In this document: piece by piece, positions 21,367 to 29,514 of the stretch
Numbering within the stretch: the stretch's first letter is position 1
Layout: each line of letters begins with the position of its first letter
Assembly (NCBI GenBank): GCA_945881865.1
Contig: CAMCVK010000020.1
Span: forward strand, 1-33,804
Direction of reading: 5' to 3'
Length of the DNA: 33,804 nucleotides
Source of the DNA: Fimbriimonas ginsengisoli Gsoil 348
GTDB lineage: Bacteria > Armatimonadota > Fimbriimonadia > Fimbriimonadales > Fimbriimonadaceae
Position numbers and translations under genes: made by a program
Notes under the pieces: model-generated
Told to the model about the DNA's origin: nothing
What the model saw: the letters and a program-made list of their open reading frames with translations, nothing else
Databases searched by the model: none

Positions 21367-22788
21367 ATGGTTGCACTGACCGAGCGAGAGAAGATTGGCC
21401 ATCTCCTGCGCAGATTTGGCCTGGGAGCTAGCGAAGCCGAGCTGGATGCGCTGTCGGAGGTTGGTCTAGAGGCTGCGATCGACCGACTTCTGAACTACGA
21501 GTCGGTGGATGAGGGGATCGAAATCAACCCCGCGACCTTGCGGCTTGATGCCAATAAGCCCCTCAACATGCCTCTCCTCGTGACGTGGTGGGTGGCTCGC
21601 CTGCTTACGACCCGCCGACCGCTGCAAGAGAAGATGACCGTCTTCTGGCACGATCACTTTGCCACGAGCGCGGTCAAGGTTAAGGTCTCGGGGCTGATGC
21701 ACCAGCAGAACGAAACCCTGCGGGCCAACGCCACCGGAAATTTCCGAACGCTCCTCCACGCCGCCAGCCAAGACCCGGCCATGATCTTTTGGCTGGACAA
21801 TCAGCAGAACGTTGCCGGTAAGCCAAACGAGAACTTCGCCCGCGAGGTCATGGAGCTCTTCACGCTCGGCAATGGGCACTACACCGAGAAGGACGTTCAG
21901 GAGGCGGCACGCGCGTTCACCGGTTGGTCCGTAAACCGAGGCAAAAAGCCGGCCAGCCCAGACCAACTTGCCACCGGTGCCTTCATCAATCGAAGTCGAT
22001 TCCACGACCGGACGGAGAAGACGGTTCTAGGCCTCACCGGACGCCTCGATGGAGACCAGGTTCTGAATCACCTCTGCGACATGTCGCAGACGGCAGAGAC
22101 CATCACCGAGAAGCTGATTCAGTGGTTTGTGATGCCGGCTCCAAAGCCAGACTACGTGAAGCGCATGAGCCGCCTATTCCGCGACGAGAAGCTGGAGATC
22201 AAACCTCTACTTCGCACGATCATGACATCGCCCGAGTTCTATTCGGAGCAGGCGGTCCGCTCGATCGCCAAGAGTCCGGTCGATTTCGTCATCCCGACCA
22301 TGCGACAGCTGGGCATCGGAACGCTCATTCGAGAACGGGTAAGGGACGCGGCGGACGACGATGCCGCCGCAAAGAGCGCGAAAGTTCGACGCGCACTCTC
22401 CCCGGCCTTTCTCGCTCAAGACGCGATGCGAGCCATGGGGATGTACTTGATGTACCCGCCGGACGTTGCGGGTTGGGACGGCGGGACGGCCTGGATTACT
22501 TCGGCGACAATGGTCGAGCGGATCGGCTTCGCCGATCAGATCTTCGGCGTCTCCAAGAAGAGGAAGCTAGCGGTTCGCTACCCCGCCGCCGATCTGTTCG
22601 GGACACGTCCCTCGGCCGGCGAAGTCGTGGAACGCCTCTCCTCCATCTTCAACGTGACCTTCCCCGCCGATCGGACGCGAATTTTGGAATCTGCGGCGGC
22701 GAAAGGGATTGCCGGAGGCTCCGCCTCCGAGCTGGCGGCGAGCGTCTCGCGACTCATCTTTGCTTCGCCGGAATTCCAGTTCTCTTAG
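21367..22788 (+). CDS. DUF1800 family protein
   Basis: A 473-aa protein with the DUF1800 pattern: HLLRRFGLGASEAELDALSEVGLEAAIDRLL, KMTVFWHDHFATSA, PAMIFWLDNQQNVAGKPNEN, FAREVMELFTLGNGHYTEKD and VQEAARAFTGWSV. Its function is unknown. In most genomes it is paired with a DUF1501 (Tat-signal, sulfatase-like) gene; here neither neighbour is DUF1501. No signal peptide is seen from this start. The stop codon overlaps the ftsY stop on the other strand (TTAG at 22785-22788), so no terminator separates the two convergent genes. Confidence 0.9.
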   Translation: MVALTEREKIGHLLRRFGLGASEAELDALSEVGLEAAIDRLLNYESVDEGIEINPATLRLDANKPLNMPLLVTWWVARLLTTRRPLQEKMTVFWHDHFATSAVKVKVSGLMHQQNETLRANATGNFRTLLHAASQDPAMIFWLDNQQNVAGKPNENFAREVMELFTLGNGHYTEKDVQEAARAFTGWSVNRGKKPASPDQLATGAFINRSRFHDRTEKTVLGLTGRLDGDQVLNHLCDMSQTAETITEKLIQWFVMPAPKPDYVKRMSRLFRDEKLEIKPLLRTIMTSPEFYSEQAVRSIAKSPVDFVIPTMRQLGIGTLIRERVRDAADDDAAAKSAKVRRALSPAFLAQDAMRAMGMYLMYPPDVAGWDGGTAWITSATMVERIGFADQIFGVSKKRKLAVRYPAADLFGTRPSAGEVVERLSSIFNVTFPADRTRILESAAAKGIAGGSASELAASVSRLIFASPEFQFS

Positions 22789-23657
22789 TCGAATAGGCTG
22801 TTGGCGAACCGCTCCGGCTTAAAGTCGAGCAAGTCTCCTACCTTTTCACCGTTCCCGATCAGCTTGATCGGGATCTTGAACCGATCGTAGATGCCGATGA
22901 GGGCGCCTCCGCGCGCAGAGCCGTCCGTTTTCGTAAGGACAATGCCGGTGAGGGGGGCGGCCTTGGTGAACTCCTCGGCCTGGCGAATCGCGTTCTGACC
23001 CGTGTTGGCGTCGAGGACCAGCAGGATTTCGTCCGGCTTGCGGCCGAGGGCTTTCTCCGCGACCTTCACCACTTTCTGCAGCTCCAGCATCAAGTTCGCC
23101 TTGCTGTGCTGGCGACCGGCGGTATCGGCGAGCACAAAATCGGCACCTCGGCTTTTTGCGGCAACGATCGCATCATAGACCACCGCGCTGGCGTCTGCCC
23201 CCGGCTGAGATCGAACAATCTGTGCTCCGGTTCGCTCCGCCCAAACTTCCAACTGTTCAATCGCGGCCGCGCGGAACGTGTCACCCGCCGCAAGAACAAC
23301 TTTAAACCCGCGACCGACAAGCAGGTTTGCGAGCTTCGCAATGGTGGTGGTTTTGCCCACCCCGTTGACGCCAACGAACAGAAACAGCGAAGGCGGGACG
23401 TCGTTGATCTCAAGCCCCGGGGCACCTTCCTGGTGAAACCGGTCGGCAATCGTTTTCCGAAGCCGCTCTTTCATCGCGCCGGGATCGGTGATTTTCTCTT
23501 CCCGCACCGCTTTTCGGAGGGATTCGAGAATCTCCTCGACGGTGGCCACGTGCGTATCGGCCTGCAGGAGCGCCTCTTCGAGCTCCTCATAGAAGTCGTC
23601 GTCGATGACGCCGCGCCCTACGATTCGGTCGAATCGCTCCATCAGCTTCTTGAACAT
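22785..23657 (-). CDS. ftsY: Signal recognition particle receptor FtsY
   Basis: A 290-aa SRP GTPase, the short form without the acidic A domain. The N domain (about 1-80) is helical. The G domain has G1 GVNGVGKTTT (96-105), AAGDTFRAAAIEQL, the G3 region DTAGRQHSKANLM, then TKTDGSARGG and the C-terminal IGNGEKVGDLLDF. It docks ribosome-SRP complexes at the membrane. DTAGRQHSK differs slightly from the common DTAGRLHTN. The ATG at 23657 lies 26 nt after rfaE2 on the same strand, so it may be the last gene of the LPS operon's transcript. Confidence 0.97.
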   Translation of the reverse strand: MFKKLMERFDRIVGRGVIDDDFYEELEEALLQADTHVATVEEILESLRKAVREEKITDPGAMKERLRKTIADRFHQEGAPGLEINDVPPSLFLFVGVNGVGKTTTIAKLANLLVGRGFKVVLAAGDTFRAAAIEQLEVWAERTGAQIVRSQPGADASAVVYDAIVAAKSRGADFVLADTAGRQHSKANLMLELQKVVKVAEKALGRKPDEILLVLDANTGQNAIRQAEEFTKAAPLTGIVLTKTDGSARGGALIGIYDRFKIPIKLIGNGEKVGDLLDFKPERFANSLFD

Positions 23658-23683
23658 TCCTCTAGGATGGAAGGTTGGGCGGA

Positions 23684-24151
23684 CTAGCGGCTAGGCCCGG
23701 CGGTCTCATTTGCACGAATCTTGGCAACCAATCCGGTGGTTGATCGTCCGGCGAGCGTCGGCAGGATCACGACTTCGCCACCGTAGGTGCGGACGATCTT
23801 GGCCTCGGGCAGCATGTCCTCGGTGTAATCGCCGCCCTTTACGTGAACTTCGGGGCGCAGAACTTCGATGAGCCGCTCCGGCGTGTCCTCAGCGAAGGCA
23901 ACTGCGCCCGAGACGGCTCGCAGGGCTTCAAGCACCGCAATGCGATCTTCAAGCCGGTTCAGCGGCCTCTCCGGACCTTTTTGCAGACGCCTCACGCTGG
24001 AGTCGTCGTTGACACCGACGATTAGCAGATCGCCTAGTTCGGCGGCTTGCGAGAGGTATTGGACATGGCCGGCGTGGAGAAGGTCGAAAACTCCGTTGGT
24101 AAAGACAAGCTTCCGCCCCTCTCTCAATTGCAGCGCGGCTTCGAGCGTCAT
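23684..24151 (-). CDS. rfaE2: D-glycero-beta-D-manno-heptose 1-phosphate adenylyltransferase
   Basis: A 155-aa nucleotidyltransferase, the stand-alone counterpart of the C-terminal half of HldE. It makes ADP-heptose from heptose-1-phosphate and ATP for LPS core. The N-terminus has LVFTNGVFDLLHAGHVQYL with the HxGH motif (H26, H29), then VGVNDDSSVRRLQKGPERPL and VHVKGGDYTEDMLPEA. The ATG at 24151 overlaps the stop of the upstream heptosyltransferase by four bases (ATGA); an upstream in-frame extension inside that gene was discarded. The kinase half (HldE1) and the other heptose genes are not in the window. Confidence 0.93.
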   Translation of the reverse strand: MTLEAALQLREGRKLVFTNGVFDLLHAGHVQYLSQAAELGDLLIVGVNDDSSVRRLQKGPERPLNRLEDRIAVLEALRAVSGAVAFAEDTPERLIEVLRPEVHVKGGDYTEDMLPEAKIVRTYGGEVVILPTLAGRSTTGLVAKIRANETAGPSR

Positions 24152-25068
24152 CGCAGGACCTCCCGCAGGGTTTCCGTCACCGGCTCTGGGAGGATATTCC
24201 CAAGACCCGCCGGGTCGTAGTGGCAACGCTCGATTTGGCCGTACGGGCAGCTGCGCTGCGGACGGGTGATGCTGTAAAGCCCAATCGCCGGGATGCCGAG
24301 TGCGGCGGCCAGGTGGGTGCTTCCGGTGTCGCCGCCAAGGTGCGCGGCCGCGAGGCTGACTAACCCGACCAGTTCGGGAATGTTTGTTTGCCCGGCAAGA
24401 TCAAAAGCGGTGCCTGGCGGCAAGCCGTCAAGGACTTCGGCCACCGCCGCTTGATCCCCTTTCCCCCCGAGAAACACCACGGGTACGCCGTCTTGGCCAA
24501 GGCTTCGGCACACGGCCGCAAAATGGGCGGGCGGCCAACGCTTCGTCACCCAGCCGGCCCCGGCATTCATCACGACGAAGCGACCGCTAACGCCGATGGC
24601 AGCGAGCTTTTCTCGAACGGTTTCCAGCGGACCATCTTGCGGCGTCAAAGCGAACTCGGCGACATCGCTTGCGAGCGGATTTTCATCCGGCCGAAACGCC
24701 CGGACGACGTCAACGTACTGGTCCACGACGTGGAATGATGTCGGATCAGGAAGCACCCGCGCCGAGAACGCCCAGGCTGCCTCCCGCTGCCAGTGGTAGC
24801 CCAGCTTTTCGGGGGCTTTCGCCCGGCCCACGCAGATTGCGCTTTTGAGGAGCCCTTGAAGATCGAAGGCAGCGTCAAACGGCATCGGCCAACTCGGAAT
24901 CGTCCTCAGCCCGGGCTTCACCCGCACCACTTCATCCACGGCGGAACACGCCTCAACGATGCCGGCGAAACGCGGGTCCACCGCCCAGGTGACGTGGCAA
25001 TCGGGGAACCGCGCCTTGAGGGCCGATGCGGCCGGGAGCGTGCAAACGACGTCGCCCAGCGCGCTCAA
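24148..25068 (-). CDS. Glycosyltransferase family 9 (heptosyltransferase) protein, second copy
   Basis: A GT9 enzyme, 306 aa if the TTG at 25068 is the start. Motifs: SALGDVVCTLPAASALKARF, AFDLQGLLKSAICVGRAKAP, VMNAGAGWVTKRWPPAHFAA, VVFLGGKGDQAAV and the ADP-heptose region HLGGDTGSTHLAAALGIPAIGLY. It transfers heptose to the growing LPS core. Odd point: the family's first strand (RFLIAR) is encoded in frame just before the TTG, but the codon where the start should sit (25089-25087) is GTA, overlapping the TAA stop of the upstream gene. No ATG, GTG or TTG lies between there and about 70 bases upstream, so the true start is unresolved. Confidence 0.88.
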   Translation of the reverse strand: MSALGDVVCTLPAASALKARFPDCHVTWAVDPRFAGIVEACSAVDEVVRVKPGLRTIPSWPMPFDAAFDLQGLLKSAICVGRAKAPEKLGYHWQREAAWAFSARVLPDPTSFHVVDQYVDVVRAFRPDENPLASDVAEFALTPQDGPLETVREKLAAIGVSGRFVVMNAGAGWVTKRWPPAHFAAVCRSLGQDGVPVVFLGGKGDQAAVAEVLDGLPPGTAFDLAGQTNIPELVGLVSLAAAHLGGDTGSTHLAAALGIPAIGLYSITRPQRSCPYGQIERCHYDPAGLGNILPEPVTETLREVLR

Positions 25069-25085
25069 TCGGGCGATGAGGAACC

Positions 25086-26021
25086 TTACGCTCCGCCTCC
25101 CGACAAGTAGTGAGCGGCTGCCTCGAGGACTTCCTCGGGGGAAACCTTTTTCGGGTCTGCGTCGCGAAGCAAAACCGTTCCCGATTTCGTGTAGGGTCGG
25201 TAGAGAACCGGGTCCATCGGCCCGAAAATGCTCACGACCGGCGTCCCGACGGCGGCGGCCATGTGTCCGGTCCCGGTGTCTCCGGCGAGATGCAGTGCGC
25301 TCTCAGCGACAACCCGCAAGGACTCCTTGAGCCGCAGTTTGCCCACCTGGTTCTCGATTCCGTCAACTTCCAGCGGCTCGTCGTTCTTGCCACCCAGCGC
25401 GACCACGCGGAAACCCTTCGCGATTAGGTCCCGCGCGATCCGCTCCCAATGTATCCGCGGATAGATCTTGCTGGGGTGGCCCGCTCCCACCGAAATGCTG
25501 ACGAGGTTAGGCTGCCGCACGGCACCCACATCGGGCAAGGTCGGCCGCTCGGCAAACTCAAACGGCTCCAAGTGGTTCAGCACCGCATGGTTCCACTCCA
25601 CCGTGTGCATGTCGGCGGTGCGGCCGGTCGCCAGCGGATTAAGGCAGCTGGCAAACCGGTCGGTCGCGGCGGCAGAGATTCGTTTCTTAGGCGAGGCAAT
25701 CCGCAGGCAAAGGGCAGTCTTGGAGTGGCCCTGCAAATCCAGCCCGAGATCGAAGCGGAGGGCGCGCAGTCGGACGTATTTCGAGAGTTGCTGCTGCCAT
25801 GTCGCCGGCGACCACTTCTTTTGTTTCCAACGGTCCCGGGGAAACTCATACCGTTGGGTCACAAGTCGGTGCCGATCGATGACCGGCGCGCAGCGGCCTT
25901 CGACGGCCCAAACCAGGAATCCGTCGGGATATTTTTGGCGAATCGCCGTCGCCGCCCAAGTTGCCATCACGCAGTCTCCGATGGCACTAAACCGAACCAG
26001 GAGGATGCGCGGGCCGGTCAT
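25086..26021 (-). CDS. Glycosyltransferase family 9 (heptosyltransferase) protein, first copy
   Basis: A 311-aa GT9 enzyme. N-terminus MTGPRILLVRFSAIGDCVMATWAATAI, then DLGLDLQGHSKTALCLRIASP, VSISVGAGHPSKIYPRIHWERIA, VVALGGKNDEP and LHLAGDTGTGHMAAAVGTPVVSIFG. Like the adjacent copy it probably adds heptose or a related sugar to lipid A-core; acceptor order cannot be told. The ATG at 26021 overlaps the lpxL-like stop (ATGA), and GT9 homology begins exactly there. It is clearly a paralogue of the next gene. Confidence 0.9.
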   Translation of the reverse strand: MTGPRILLVRFSAIGDCVMATWAATAIRQKYPDGFLVWAVEGRCAPVIDRHRLVTQRYEFPRDRWKQKKWSPATWQQQLSKYVRLRALRFDLGLDLQGHSKTALCLRIASPKKRISAAATDRFASCLNPLATGRTADMHTVEWNHAVLNHLEPFEFAERPTLPDVGAVRQPNLVSISVGAGHPSKIYPRIHWERIARDLIAKGFRVVALGGKNDEPLEVDGIENQVGKLRLKESLRVVAESALHLAGDTGTGHMAAAVGTPVVSIFGPMDPVLYRPYTKSGTVLLRDADPKKVSPEEVLEAAAHYLSGGGA

Positions 26022-26923
26022 GCGATTCCTTGCAGCAGTCCCCGCTGACGCGCGCTTTTCCACCGATCATGCATCCACAGGTACTGGCTGGGAAACTGCC
26101 GAATCACGGATTCAAGGGCAAAGTTTGCCGCCGCCGTCAGCCGCTCGGCGTCTTGCTCGGCCCGATCCAGATTGATCGCCGGAAGGATGATGACCCGATA
26201 CTTTCCGACTCCCACTCGAACGCAGTAGGCCGGCAGCAGAGCGGCCCCGGTTCGAAGGTGCAACTTTGCTGGTCCGAGAACCGTGCCGCAGGGTTGCCCA
26301 AAGAACGGCACGAAGCATTCACTCGCGTTCTGGTCTGGAAGAATGCCAACCAAGCCGCCGCGTTTGAGCTCCCGCAGCAACGCCGTTGCGGCGCTGCCTC
26401 GCGAAAGCACTTTTACGCCGGTTGCTTCGCGCATTTGGAGAACCCGCTGTTGGAGCGCGCCATCATTGGCGTCACGGGCAACGACGGTAATCGACCGCCC
26501 GGTTCCGGTGCAATATTGGGCGAAGCGTTCCCAGTTGCCGAGGTGTGCGGTTAGGGCGATGATTCCGGTGCCTAGGCTTTCGGCGGCTTCCAAGTTCTCC
26601 GTCCCGGTGACCTCCACATTGTTCAGCACTTCCTGGTTCGACCGGATGCGGGTGCGGAAGAAGTCGCTGGCCAAGATGCCGAAGTGCCGGTACACGTTCC
26701 GGGCACCGTCATCCCACTGTTCGGGCGTCCACTCAGGAAAGGCGATCTTCAGGTTCGCATGGGTTCGAATGCGGTGTTTTTTGTCGAGGCGATAGGCAAT
26801 GAGGCCCCACTTTTCGCCTCGCCGTTCGGCTTCGGCGATGCTGCCCTTCTCGAAGTAGCGTTGCGTGACGCCGAACATCGAGAGCGAGACTTTGTCCACC
26901 AGGGCGCGTCGTCCCTCATTCAT
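26018..26923 (-). CDS. Lipid A biosynthesis late acyltransferase (LpxL/HtrB family)
   Basis: A 301-aa lysophospholipid-type acyltransferase. The catalytic H-X4-E is H127-LGNW-E132, followed by GRSITVVARD, VGILPDQNASECFVPFFGQP and a C-terminal PSQYLWMHDRWK, all standard for LpxL/LpxM. It transfers a fatty acyl chain to a lipid A precursor at the inner membrane. The N-terminus is short and only weakly hydrophobic (VSLSMFGVTQRYF). The ATG at 26923 overlaps the lpxK stop by 8 nt; a longer frame into lpxK was discarded. Confidence 0.9.
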   Translation of the reverse strand: MNEGRRALVDKVSLSMFGVTQRYFEKGSIAEAERRGEKWGLIAYRLDKKHRIRTHANLKIAFPEWTPEQWDDGARNVYRHFGILASDFFRTRIRSNQEVLNNVEVTGTENLEAAESLGTGIIALTAHLGNWERFAQYCTGTGRSITVVARDANDGALQQRVLQMREATGVKVLSRGSAATALLRELKRGGLVGILPDQNASECFVPFFGQPCGTVLGPAKLHLRTGAALLPAYCVRVGVGKYRVIILPAINLDRAEQDAERLTAAANFALESVIRQFPSQYLWMHDRWKSARQRGLLQGIA

Positions 26924-27887
26924 GGAGTTTGCTTCCGAGCCAGTTTCGCCATTCGTTAGCGGGCTCAACCGAAACCCGGTGGCGAGCGATCACGACGTTG
27001 TAGCCGCCGATATCGCTCCGATCCCGAAGTTTCACCCAGTCTTTGCCGGTGACGATCACGGGCAAGCCAGGGTTGAGTCCTTCCCATAAATTACCCGCGA
27101 CCAGCGGATCATGGTCGCCGAGTCGCTTTGCTTGCGTCAATTTCGCGTCGGGAAAATCCTCCCGCAGCGCGTCGATGAATTTTTCCGGCTGGCCTAGCGC
27201 ACAAATTAGCTGATATTCGACCGGCATTTCGACTGGCCCGCCAAGCGCCGATTCGAGCCGGGTTTTGCTTCGCACCACGCGGAACTCGCCGGGAAGCACG
27301 ACCTCGGCCCGACGGCGGTTCCAGGGCCCCTCGCGGTAGGGTCCGGCCGGCAGACAGAACCGGTTTCGTGTGGGCGGATCCAAGACAATCGAGAATGTCT
27401 TTGCCACCGGCAAGTGCTGGAATCCGTCGTCCATCACGAGGATCGCCCCGGGAAAATGCTCCTCGCACAGCTGCGCGGCAAGCACCCTTCGGCGACCGAC
27501 GATGAGCGGCACGTTTGGGAGTTCATCGCGGAACGCGGCCGGCTCATCGCCCCATTCCGCCGCCTTGAGTGGTCCCTCCGGCGCGACCGCGGCCGCCACC
27601 GAGTGCGGGCCACCGTAGCCGCTGGCCCCGATGACGACCCGGTGGCCCATCGCGATCAGCGTCTCGGCCATAAACAGTGTAAACGGGGTCTTCCCCGATC
27701 CCCCGACGACCAAGTTTCCAACGCAGATGATCTTGCCCTGGCTTCGGTACGGCTTTTTGAACCCGAAGCGGTAGATAGCAAGGTAGCCCTCCCAGCCCAA
27801 TGTGTAGAGCACCGAGATCGGCAACAGCGCGGCGCGGGCGAGGAATACCGACGCCGTACGACCGGTCCAGACCTCTTCAATGCGCAC
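26916..27887 (-). CDS. lpxK: Tetraacyldisaccharide 4'-kinase
   Basis: A 323-aa LpxK, which phosphorylates the 4' position of the lipid A disaccharide. It has an N-terminal membrane-associated helix (ARAALLPISVLYTLGWEGYL) and a Walker A of the LpxK type, GNLVVGGSGKTP (57-68), then VMDDGFQHLPVAKTFSIVLDP, a family signature, and PAGPYREGPWN. The start is GTG 27887, with TACAAT five bases upstream and no Shine-Dalgarno, so probably leaderless. First gene of the overlapping operon lpxK-lpxL-GT9-GT9-rfaE2. Confidence 0.95.
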   Translation of the reverse strand: MRIEEVWTGRTASVFLARAALLPISVLYTLGWEGYLAIYRFGFKKPYRSQGKIICVGNLVVGGSGKTPFTLFMAETLIAMGHRVVIGASGYGGPHSVAAAVAPEGPLKAAEWGDEPAAFRDELPNVPLIVGRRRVLAAQLCEEHFPGAILVMDDGFQHLPVAKTFSIVLDPPTRNRFCLPAGPYREGPWNRRRAEVVLPGEFRVVRSKTRLESALGGPVEMPVEYQLICALGQPEKFIDALREDFPDAKLTQAKRLGDHDPLVAGNLWEGLNPGLPVIVTGKDWVKLRDRSDIGGYNVVIARHRVSVEPANEWRNWLGSKLHE

Positions 27888-27929
27888 GGTCTATTGTAGA
27901 GCGTTCCCGGAAGCGGCATACTTTGCCTT
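27888..27929. promoter_or_regulatory. Divergent leaderless promoters of lpxK and the HIT gene
   Basis: Only 42 bp separate the two GTG starts. On the minus strand TACAAT (27898-27893) lies five bases before the lpxK GTG. On the plus strand TACTTT (27919-27924) lies five bases before the HIT GTG at 27930. Neither gene has a Shine-Dalgarno. Confidence 0.45.
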
Positions 27930-28259
27930 GTGGCAACGCTCTTCACGCGCATTCGCTCCGGCGAAATCCCAGGCGAAATCATCTTCGAAAACGAACACGT
28001 TTTCGCGATCCGGGACATCGTGCCGCAGGCTCCGGTGCACGTGCTGTTGATCCCGAAAGCCGAGATTCCGGGCGTGGCCGACGTCGAGGTTGAAGGTGAT
28101 CACCGTCATCTGCTGAATGCGGCCCGAAGCTTGGCCGAACAGCTTGGATTAGAGAGTTACCGGCTCGTTATCAATCAAGGCGAGGCGGCGGGGCAATCGG
28201 TGCCGCATCTACACATGCATCTCCTCTCCGGTCGGCCGTTCGCTTGGCCCCCCGGCTAG
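27930..28259 (+). CDS. HIT-family nucleotide hydrolase/transferase (HinT-like)
   Basis: A 109-aa HIT protein: TLFTRIRSGEIPGEIIFENEHVFAIRDI, APVHVLLIPK and the histidine triad VPHLHMHLLSG (H93, H95, H97). HinT-type enzymes hydrolyse AMP-lysine and similar phosphoramidates. Length and motifs are standard. The GTG start lies five bases after TACTTT. The last 51 bp overlap, antisense, the 3' end of the O-antigen-ligase-like gene. Confidence 0.95.
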   Translation: MATLFTRIRSGEIPGEIIFENEHVFAIRDIVPQAPVHVLLIPKAEIPGVADVEVEGDHRHLLNAARSLAEQLGLESYRLVINQGEAAGQSVPHLHMHLLSGRPFAWPPG

Positions 28260-29444
28260 GTCCGGCTCTGGCCGCACCGCGAGAACCAGCAGAATGGCCG
28301 CCCAAAATCGGCCGTCCAGAAACAGCGAAGACGAGTTGAAGCTTGAACCGATCGCAATGATCGCAACTGCGGCCACCCAGCGAGCTTCGGCAATCTGCGA
28401 GAGTCGCCAAATCTTCACTGCCGCGCGAACGAGGAGATAGAGCATCACGACGCCACCCACAACGCCGGCAGCAACGAACATTTCGACTAACTGGTTATGC
28501 GGGTAGATCCCGGTTCTCGGGTCGAGAGGCGAGGTTCCCGTAATCGGATGATCAAGGAACAAGTCGAGAGCCCGACGTAGCACCGGAACCCGCCCAAATG
28601 CTTCGTCGGACTCCATGGTCGCCCCGTTCGCCAGTCGTGCAAACATGTTGTAGGGGGTTAGCTTGATCACTAAGGCATAGCCAACCGCACACGCGACGCC
28701 TTGCTCGGCGAGAGCCCATAGCCGGTCTTGCCAAGCAACCCCTCGGCGCAATGGCACCAGAATCAGGCAACAGAGGATGCCGATAAAGAACGGCCCGCGG
28801 GACGCCGTCAGAGCAATGACTCCCCATCCAAGTCCGGATAGCATCAACGGGAACCACGCGGTTAGCTCGTTGAGGCTTCGCGGTCGGCCGATCTGCAACC
28901 GGTTGACCAGGCCGAACGCTGCAATCAATGACGCCGCCGATCCGATGACAATTGCGTTTACGCGGTCGGTTCCAAATCTCGGCAAACCGCTAACGCTCAA
29001 GGGCTGCTTCACGGCCGCGAGCATAAACAGCGGAACCGACGCAAGGCACGACCAAAAAACCCATTGGCGAAGCAATGCCAGCCGAGGGCGGGATATAGCC
29101 ACGCCAAAGCCCACCGCCGGAACCGCGACGATGCCTAAAAATGCGGTCCAATACCGCTCCGGCGGCACCATGCTCTGCGGGTTGGGCGCAATTACCATCA
29201 TCGCCAGCCGATAGACCAAGAACGCCAACACGGTTATGATGGCGAGGGTTTCCCAGCGCGGCAAGGCCCAAGTGCGGTCCCTAATTGCGAGCCAAGTTGC
29301 CCACAACGAAGCCACACAAACCGAGGCCCGGAACGCGTACGTAAACGGGGCCGGCAAACCGAGGAGTACTTCGGGTGCCGCAACGAGTAAGTAGCCGGCC
29401 CCGAGATGAAGCCCCAGCAGAATGGTTACCCAGCGGGGCATCAC
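28209..29444 (-). CDS. O-antigen ligase-like polytopic membrane protein
   Basis: A 411-aa protein with about ten or eleven hydrophobic segments. The Wzy_C/WaaL signature region lies near the C-terminus: RTGIYPHNQLVEMFVAAGVV then GGVVMLYLLVR, preceded by a large periplasmic loop with ALDLFLDHPITGTSPLDPRTG. WaaL joins O-antigen (or another undecaprenyl-linked glycan) to lipid A-core, which fits the adjacent LPS operon. It could instead be a Wzy-type polymerase. The start is GTG 29444 or ATG 29441; TAGGAT lies nine bases upstream of the GTG. The cytoplasmic C-terminal tail is encoded over the end of the HIT gene. Confidence 0.82.
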   Translation of the reverse strand: MMPRWVTILLGLHLGAGYLLVAAPEVLLGLPAPFTYAFRASVCVASLWATWLAIRDRTWALPRWETLAIITVLAFLVYRLAMMVIAPNPQSMVPPERYWTAFLGIVAVPAVGFGVAISRPRLALLRQWVFWSCLASVPLFMLAAVKQPLSVSGLPRFGTDRVNAIVIGSAASLIAAFGLVNRLQIGRPRSLNELTAWFPLMLSGLGWGVIALTASRGPFFIGILCCLILVPLRRGVAWQDRLWALAEQGVACAVGYALVIKLTPYNMFARLANGATMESDEAFGRVPVLRRALDLFLDHPITGTSPLDPRTGIYPHNQLVEMFVAAGVVGGVVMLYLLVRAAVKIWRLSQIAEARWVAAVAIIAIGSSFNSSSLFLDGRFWAAILLVLAVRPEPDLAGGPSERPTGEEMHV

Positions 29445-29502
29445 AATTCAACTATCCTACACCCTCTGCCGGGAAGGAATTTGGGAGACTTTTGATGCCG
29501 GG

Positions 29503-29514
29503 TAAGGTTAGGGG
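29503..29514 (+). promoter_or_regulatory. Putative leaderless -10 box of ftsE
   Basis: TAAGGT (29503-29508) plus six bases precedes the GTG at 29515. It matches the arrangement seen before the sialidase-like, GH109-like and NamZ-like genes. Confidence 0.4.
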
